Shown in pieces: positions 1-6,300 of a DNA stretch of 7,218 nucleotides; within the stretch, counting starts at the first letter, position 1, and the number at the start of each line of letters is the position of its first letter. The translations under genes were made by a program, and so were the position numbers. This DNA comes from a bacterium (GTDB lineage Bacteria > Desulfobacterota > Anaeroferrophillalia > Anaeroferrophillales > Tharpellaceae). The stretch spans positions 1 to 7,218 of the forward strand of contig JAOZKP010000144.1 of assembly GCA_029935295.1 (NCBI GenBank), written 5' to 3'. Under the pieces are notes generated by a model. That model was not told where the DNA came from. It saw only the letters and a program-made list of their open reading frames with translations, and did not search any database.

Positions 1-163
1 TATCATGGGGAATCAGGAGGTCCGCTGGCACTTGCGGCACGCAGATCACCTGGGGCGGAGCCGCCAGAGCCAGGGATGGCAGCAGGAGGAAGATCAAAAA
101 CACCAATAGAATAGCAAATAAAACTTTGTCGTTTAAATGTGTCGTATCAGTGTGTGTTTTCAT
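1..163 (-). CDS. N-terminus of a second exported protein (3' end beyond window)
   Basis: A reading frame of 54 codons starts at ATG 161..163 and leaves the window at its left edge still open. It begins M-K-T-H-T-D and continues to a lysine at 13, then an uninterrupted hydrophobic run (residues 14-28), then P-S-L-A-L-A followed by A-P-P-Q: a textbook Sec signal peptide with an A-x-A cleavage site after residue 34. The mature start (A-P-P-Q-V-I-C-V-P-Q-V-P-A-D-L-L-I-P-H-D) resembles what I remember of the N-termini of large PKD/RHS proteins in deltaproteobacteria, so this may be a tandem relative of the upstream gene; that is inference from a short segment. A strong ribosome binding site supports the start. 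It lies 159 bases after the upstream stop on the same strand, where an immunity gene might have been expected, yet a protein with this signal peptide and mature start does not look like a small immunity protein. Confidence 0.85.
   Translation of the reverse strand, partial: MKTHTDTTHLNDKVLFAILLVFLIFLLLPSLALAAPPQVICVPQVPADLLIPHD
62..163 (-). other. Sec signal peptide of the downstream gene
   Basis: Residues 1-34. The n-region carries lysines at 2 and 13, the h-region is about 15 residues of Val, Leu, Phe, Ile and Ala, and the c-region ends P-S-L-A-L-A with Ala at -3 and -1 and Ala at +1. There is no lipobox (the first cysteine is residue 41, not at the cleavage site), so signal peptidase I processing is expected rather than lipoprotein attachment. 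The n-region is longer than average (13 residues) and contains two aspartates, which is slightly unusual but compatible. Confidence 0.87.
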
Positions 164-322
164 GACGGAATCCTCTTTAGAAATTTATTGCTTCGCAATT
201 CCAATTCAATCATAATAGATCTGTATTGTGCCCCCAGATTTTGCCTGAATATAAGTATTAACCATAGGTGTTCATGATCGGCCTCTATTTTGTTGTTTGT
301 TTAATTGTTGGCGTTCCCCCGT
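164..322 (-). other. Intergenic region between the RHS gene and the next exported protein
   Basis: These 159 AT-rich bases separate the RHS stop from the next ATG. Directly after the stop there is no strong GC stem followed by a T-run, so no intrinsic terminator for the RHS gene can be called. A TATTAT hexamer at 212..217 (5 of 6 to the -10 consensus) could be a promoter for the downstream gene, but the position 17 bases upstream (AATCTG) is a poor -35, so this is only a possibility. A short inverted repeat, ATTGC-TTC-GCAAT on the plus strand (187..199), sits just upstream of the ribosome binding site. The one ATG with an in-frame stop noticed here encodes five residues (M-N-T-Y-G). The gap is long for a tightly coupled operon, so the second gene may have its own promoter. 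Confidence 0.6.
171..176 (-). promoter_or_regulatory. Ribosome binding site of the downstream gene
   Basis: The minus strand reads AGAGGA, followed by seven bases (TTCCGTC) and then ATG. This is a good Shine-Dalgarno match at standard spacing and fixes the start at 163. Confidence 0.85.
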
Positions 323-3300
323 TTAAGGTTCTGCAAAAAATGAATGTGCAAAAGAAATTCCTGCACTCTGAAAAAATGGGCCAACGTCTTTAATCGTATT
401 TGTCATGACGCTTAAATTTGATTGTAACCCGCTAATTTCACTGGAAATTCTTATCTGACCCCCGTTTTGGATAACAACTCCTACTTTTTCAGATACTTGG
501 CTAATCGTACGTTCTGCCTCATAAGCCTTTGTGCTTACCTTCGCAGATTGAGCCGACCTGATAGGACCTAATCCGGAAGGAGGACGCGCAAAGATAGAGC
601 CTAAGGTGTTAAATCCACTCTGGATTAACAGCAGGGTATTATAGATTTTTAAACCCTTCTCACTTGCCCCTCGCCAACGTTCACTAAATTCCAATAAACG
701 ATTGGCTTTTTGCATAAGACCAAGTCCAAGGAGTTGAACTTCTTCACTAGGGCTTGTCAATAAATACATGCCCGTATATTTCAACTCGAAGGCAATACCA
801 TACAATTTGACGTAACTAGTAATCGCAACCGCACTAACAAATGTTGGTACCATTGAAGTAACTAAAACTGACAATACTGACAAAGCACTCATCTGTTCAG
901 TTAAGCAACATAAACCAGAAGGATCCCTGAACGTCAACGGATTTGCATTGCAATAAAGATATCTATGAAATGAAACTGGCTCAAACTGACTGCCCAGAAT
1001 GGGATCATGGGTCATGAACCTTCCGGCATTCTGATTATAATACCGGGCCCTTAAGTAGTAGAAACCGACATTGGAATCATACTGTTCCCCGGTGTAGAGG
1101 TAGCGATTTTCGGTGGCTCCATCCCAGCCGAGCAGGGTTCCAAAGGCATCGTAGACATAGCTGTCGGTTATATTTCCCGATGTATCGGTCAGTTTTCGGG
1201 TGCTCATCTGGCCGTCGTAGTGATAGTAGGAGATAACCCCACTGCGGGTCTGGCTGAGCAGGTCATTACCATAGACATAGCGCGCCAGCAGGCTGCCGCC
1301 GCTATCACGCTCTTCCAACACCTGGGCATACGATCTGTTCTTGTCAACCAGGTAAGCGATAAACACTCCACCGTTGTCCGAAGCGGTTCTGATGCCGTCC
1401 GCATCGTACTCGTAGACCGTGGTGCTCCCACCTTCCTGGGCCTGCACCAACCGGTTTTCATAGTCGTAACCATAGGTTGTCGTTACAACACCGTCCGATT
1501 TCCCGACCGTATTGCCGTTATTGTCGTAGGCGTAGGTGTTGGTAGAAACTGGTCTTGCCTCCGTAATCAGCTGGTCGTTGACGTTGTAACTATACGTAAC
1601 GACTCCGCTCGAATCACTCTTCGTCAAGCGGTTGCCTACAGTATCGTAGGTATAATCAATGGTTTCATTGCCCAGCACCGGATCGGTGATCTCTTCCTGC
1701 ACCAGACGGTAGAGGCTGTCGTAAGCGTAATCAATGATTCTTCCCGTGTCTTCCGTAACCCTAAAACGATTGCCTGCAGGTCCGAGCGTATAGGTATAGC
1801 TCGAGATCATCCCCCCGATCGAATCGCTGTTCTCTAGGTAGATGAGCCGATTTAGGCTGTCGTAGTTATAGGTAACCACGGTACCGTTCGGATACGTCAC
1901 GCTCGCCCGGTTACCCAGATTGTCATAGGCATAGGCTGTTACTCCAGCGGACGGGTCGGTGACGCCCACCAGGCGATTCAGGGCGTCGTAAGCATAAGCG
2001 GTTGTTCCCGAAGGCACGGTCACCGATGTCCGGTTGCCCTTTGCATCGTAGGTATATTCGATGGCGGAACCATCGGGATAATGCACTGCAACCATCCGGT
2101 CTCTCGAATCGTACACATAGAAAGTAATGCCCCTGGCATCCGTAACGTTATCTCGTCTACCGGTGGGGGTAAAAGCGAACGCCACCTCCGATGCATCGGG
2201 ATACTGTTTGCGGAGCAGCCGATTCATTGAATCGTAGGTGTAGGCGATTGCCTCACCATTAAAATCGGTCTTGCTTACCGGGTTGCCGTTGGCATCATAG
2301 GAAAAGCTTTCGCCCTGCCCCATGGGCAATGTTCTGGTCAGAGCTCTACCCAAGACATCATAGTTAAAAGAGGTTGTGTTGCCGTTGGCATCGGTCTGGG
2401 TAAGTTTGTTTCCTGCTGCATCATATGAGTAGGTGGTGATGTTGCCCAGGGCATCCGTAACCTGAACCAGGCGGCCAAGAGGATCATACTGGAATTGGGT
2501 TGTGCCCCCGGCCTGATCGGTTTCGGATAGTTTTCTCTGCTTACTGCAGCTTGAGGCGTAGACTGCCGTGGTTGTAGTTCCATCCGGGAAAGTTGTTATC
2601 GTTTTTCTTCCCAAGGCATCATAGCCGAACTGCGTCGTATGTTCATTGGCATCGACCACACTTATTTGGTTGCCGTTGGCATCATAGGCAAAAGTGGTGA
2701 TATTACCCAAGGCATCGATGGTTCTGATTTTCCGGCCCGCGACACCGTATGCGCTCTCCGTCCGGTTGCCGTTTTCATCAATTGTAGCAACCATTCTCCC
2801 AACCGCATCATACTCAAACCGTATGCTGCTACCGTCCGGATGCACAATCTGAACAAGTCGGTTAAGGGTTCTTTCAGAATTGTTGTTGTACGCTGCCGCA
2901 ACATATTCATATTCTGTAGTTCGGTCGGCTTTGTCCGTAGAAGTTGCAAGATTACCATTGGCGTCATAGGTTTTGGTTGCGGTGCTCCCGTCAGGATACC
3001 TGGTCAGGATCAGCTTCCCGTTGGCATCATACTCGTATTCCGTGCGGTTGCCGTTTTTGTCCACTTCGGCGGATCTCTTCCGAGCTGAGTTGTATTCCGT
3101 GGTGGCGATATTCCCCAGGGGGTCAGTCGTCAGTATCAGGTTGCCGAGATGGTCATATTCCTTAACAGTCGTATTGCCCAGGGCATCAGTTTCAGTCAGC
3201 ACATTGCCGCCGGCATCGTACGTCCAGGTGGTGGTGTTGCCCAGGGGATCGGTTTCAGTTATCTTGTTACCGTAAACATCGTAGGTATAGGTCCATACAT

Positions 3301-6300
3301 TACCCTCGCAATCGGTTTTGGATGTCCGGTTGCCGGAGGCATCATAAGTATAAGAAATCACACTCCCCAGAGCATCAGTTTTGGATAACCAATTCCCTTT
3401 GCTGTCGTAGGTGTAGGTGGTGACATTCCCGAGGGGGTCGGTTTCCGTCAGGATCTGGTTTCTGCCGTTGTAGGTCCAGGTGGTTGTATTGCCCAAGGGA
3501 TCGGTTTCCGAGAGCTTGTTATCCCGCTCATCGTAGATCCAGGCAGCCGTATTGCCCAGGGCGTCGGTCTTGGAGAGCTGATTGCCGTGATCGTCGTATG
3601 TATACCTGGTTACCTTGCCAAGGGGGTCGGTAACAGCAATCACATTGCCGTCACTGTCGTATTCATAGGCAGTAGTGTCACCATTACGATCCGTGACATA
3701 TTCGGTTACGTTTTCCGTGTCATGAAAAATATCGATGCTGCTTCCCAATCCATCCACGGTGCCGATCATGCGTCCCTTTTCGTCGTACTGGATCTGGAGG
3801 ACTTCGATACCCTGCGGATCGATGATGCTCATGAGATTGTGTTCATAATCATAACCGTATTGGGTTACATCTCCTTCCTGATTCGTAAACGCGATCAAAT
3901 CACCATTGTCGTTATAGCTATACTGTACTGTGGCTCCCTCGGGATCGATAATTTGCGTAATCCGATTTTCGCTGTCACGCTCCATGTCGATGGCAAGACC
4001 CGTGGAATGGGTAACGCCATCCGGGCCAAAGGTGAGGGTGTTCCCATTCCGGTCGGTAATACTTTGCAGACCGGAGATTCTGGAAATAATATAGACGATC
4101 CCCTCCGCCGTAGTCAGTCTGAACAGGTCGGGATCAAAGGGCTCCATATCCCAATCATAGAGGGTATCACCGGCAAGGCCGCCCACAAGAATCAGGTCAG
4201 CTGAGCCCACAACATCCAGGGTTGAGGTGGTCCCTTCGAGCGGGGTAAAGGCTGCGATCACCCATTCCGGATCCAGAGCCGGTTGGGTTGAAAATTCCGG
4301 CGTAAATTCAAAGCGGTCCTGACGACCGTCAGCATAGGTAACCAGAACTTTCGGGATATTGGGGGTTGTGAGTTTATAGATCCATGCCATGCACTGCCCC
4401 ATAAATGCTTGGAAGCAGTAATCATAATCGGCATACCAGTTGTAGCCCAGGGTGCGGGTCACCTCTACCTTGATTCCTGAACCGAGCAGCATATCCCAGC
4501 CCACGCCAAAATCGCCTTTCTCCTTGTCAAAACTGTTGTAGGCACGGGTTACCGTCAAGGGAATACCGGCAACCGGGATGAGGATATCTTCGAAGCCCAG
4601 GCTAAACTGGCCGATCTTGAGCTTGCTGTTGATCTCTATAGGCTCGCTTGACTGCCCCCCGGAAACGTTTCCGTTGGCATCATAAGCGGTAATACGAAGG
4701 TCGTAGAGGCCGTTGGTCAGAATCGTGGGGTCGATAGTGCCCAACATCCCGTTTTCAACACAACTACTGCCGTCCGCAATAAGCCTGTAATCATTACTGC
4801 CCCGGGGAGCGAGGCTGATCTCGTAGCGGACAAGCGCAGGATCAGATATGGTACCGATAATCTCATATGGCGCTTCAACCGTTAAGCCCGGTGGCAATGA
4901 AACGGAAATCTCCGGCGGCTGGGTGTCGTTTGGATCAATTACTTGAAAAGTTGTGGTTGCCGTTCCGGTAGCGCCATGTTCGTCGGTCGCCGTAGCTTCA
5001 ACCACGTAATTGCCGACTGCCGTAGCTGGGTACTGCGCCTGATCGTTTACCACCGGCACCGGATTGCTATTTACGGTTACGGTCTCCGCAACAACTGCAA
5101 AATAACTTGAAATATCCAGTTCTATGATTACCGTATCACCAAGACCCGCCGGATCTGGTGTAACCGTAATACCGATTTCCAGGGCTGGAACCGGTACGAG
5201 CACAATCTCCCAGGATTGCGCAGCTTCGCCGCCCTGATTGTCGCTAACCCGTATAGTAACATCGGTAGAGTCGGGACGGTCGGGGCCCTGAGGCCAGAAA
5301 ATCAGCCCGCTTACCGAAACGATCATTCCCACAGGTGCATTGGTCAATTCAAAGCCTAGTGGATCACCCTCTGAATCCTCAGCAACAACCTGGTAGGAAT
5401 AATCTGCAACCTCGTAAATCGTCAAAGGAGGAGATGAAGTAATTACCGGCGCAGAGTTGATCGCTTCAGCAACATTTATGGCAAAGCTTTGGGTCGTAGA
5501 GTTCCCATATCCATCTCTGACCAGTATCTCAACCGGGTGGCTGCCGGCCTGGGTGCCATCCGGTATCCAGGTGATCAAGCCGGTGACGGTATCGATTCCC
5601 ATACCGGTAGGAGAAGTCAACAGGCCGTAAATGAGCGAATCACCATCCGGATCGGTTGCTTCAATATTATATGAATATGGTGTTCCCTCTGCAGCGGAGG
5701 TGATAGGCGATGAGGTGATGACCGGTGGATTATTGATTATTGGCTCGGTAATTGTTACCTCAATATTGGCGGTATCAATTCCGCCTCTGCCGTCATCAAC
5801 CTCAAGGCTTGCCTGATATATACCGATGGCGCTGTAGGTGTGGTCCACCTGGATCCCCGTTTGGGCCGGGGTGCTGTCCCCGAAATTCCAGGTATAGGTC
5901 AAAGAGTCGCCGTCAAGGTCATAGGAACCGCTTCCGTCAAACTGGACGGGAGTGCCGGTTTCACCCGTATACGGCCCGCCCGCGTCGGCTATGGGCGGCC
6001 GGTTGGGAAGCCCCACCTGGCAGCTTGTTTCCGCATGCCCGGTGGCGCCGCCGTTGTCTATTACATAGAGAGTAACGACATAGGTTCCCGGTGCTCCGTA
6101 GGTGTGAGTGGTCTGTATCCCGTGTCCATCGCTGCCGTCCCCGAAGACCCAGTGATATCCGGCGATGCCTGATCCGTCCGGGTCAAATGAGCCACTTGCA
6201 TCAAAGGAAACTTCCTCGTTCACCAGGGCTGCATATGGTCCATTTATGACCACTGTCGGCGGGGTATTGGAGACCGGGGTAATCATAATGGTAAAGAACT

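Larger units (their letters stand above)
1154..4066 (-). other. YD-repeat shell of the RHS protein
   Basis: Residues 1046-2016, starting at T-D-R-N-G-N-T-L-T-F, contain dozens of copies of the YD consensus (Y-D-x-x-G-N/R followed by x-x-x-x-T/D-x-x-G-N), mostly 20 or 21 residues apart. In solved RHS and TcB/TcC structures such units are beta-hairpins that spiral into a hollow cocoon. The repeat type changes along the chain: T-D-P-L-G-N and T-D-A-L-G-N dominate the first half, while Y-P-D-G-S/T and R-D/N-R-L/M-V units dominate the second, with longer irregular linkers at 1791-1816 and 1836-1850. About 970 residues of repeats is a normal size for a complete cage. Confidence 0.93.

Noticed and set aside
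264..275. Small gene starting at the ATG in the intergenic gap
   Set aside because: It reads only M-N-T-Y-G before a stop and lacks a convincing ribosome binding site.
290..322. Intrinsic terminator right after the RHS stop
   Set aside because: The G-run after the stop has no matching stem followed by a T-run; only two or three base pairs can be drawn.
326..910. Assigning the tip to a known toxin class (nuclease, deaminase, ADP-ribosyltransferase, pore-former)
   Set aside because: No catalytic residues or signature motif could be identified; hydrophobic stretches alone do not establish a pore-forming function.
2939..3694. CRISPR array, because of evenly spaced similar segments
   Set aside because: The 63-base period is coding (21 residues), the copies diverge, and there are no identical repeats separated by unique spacers.
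1220..4204. Several plus-strand open frames of 60 to 205 codons opposite the YD repeats
   Set aside because: They are antisense shadows kept open by the 63-base repeat period. Their translations show no domain pattern, and the minus strand encodes clear YD repeats throughout.
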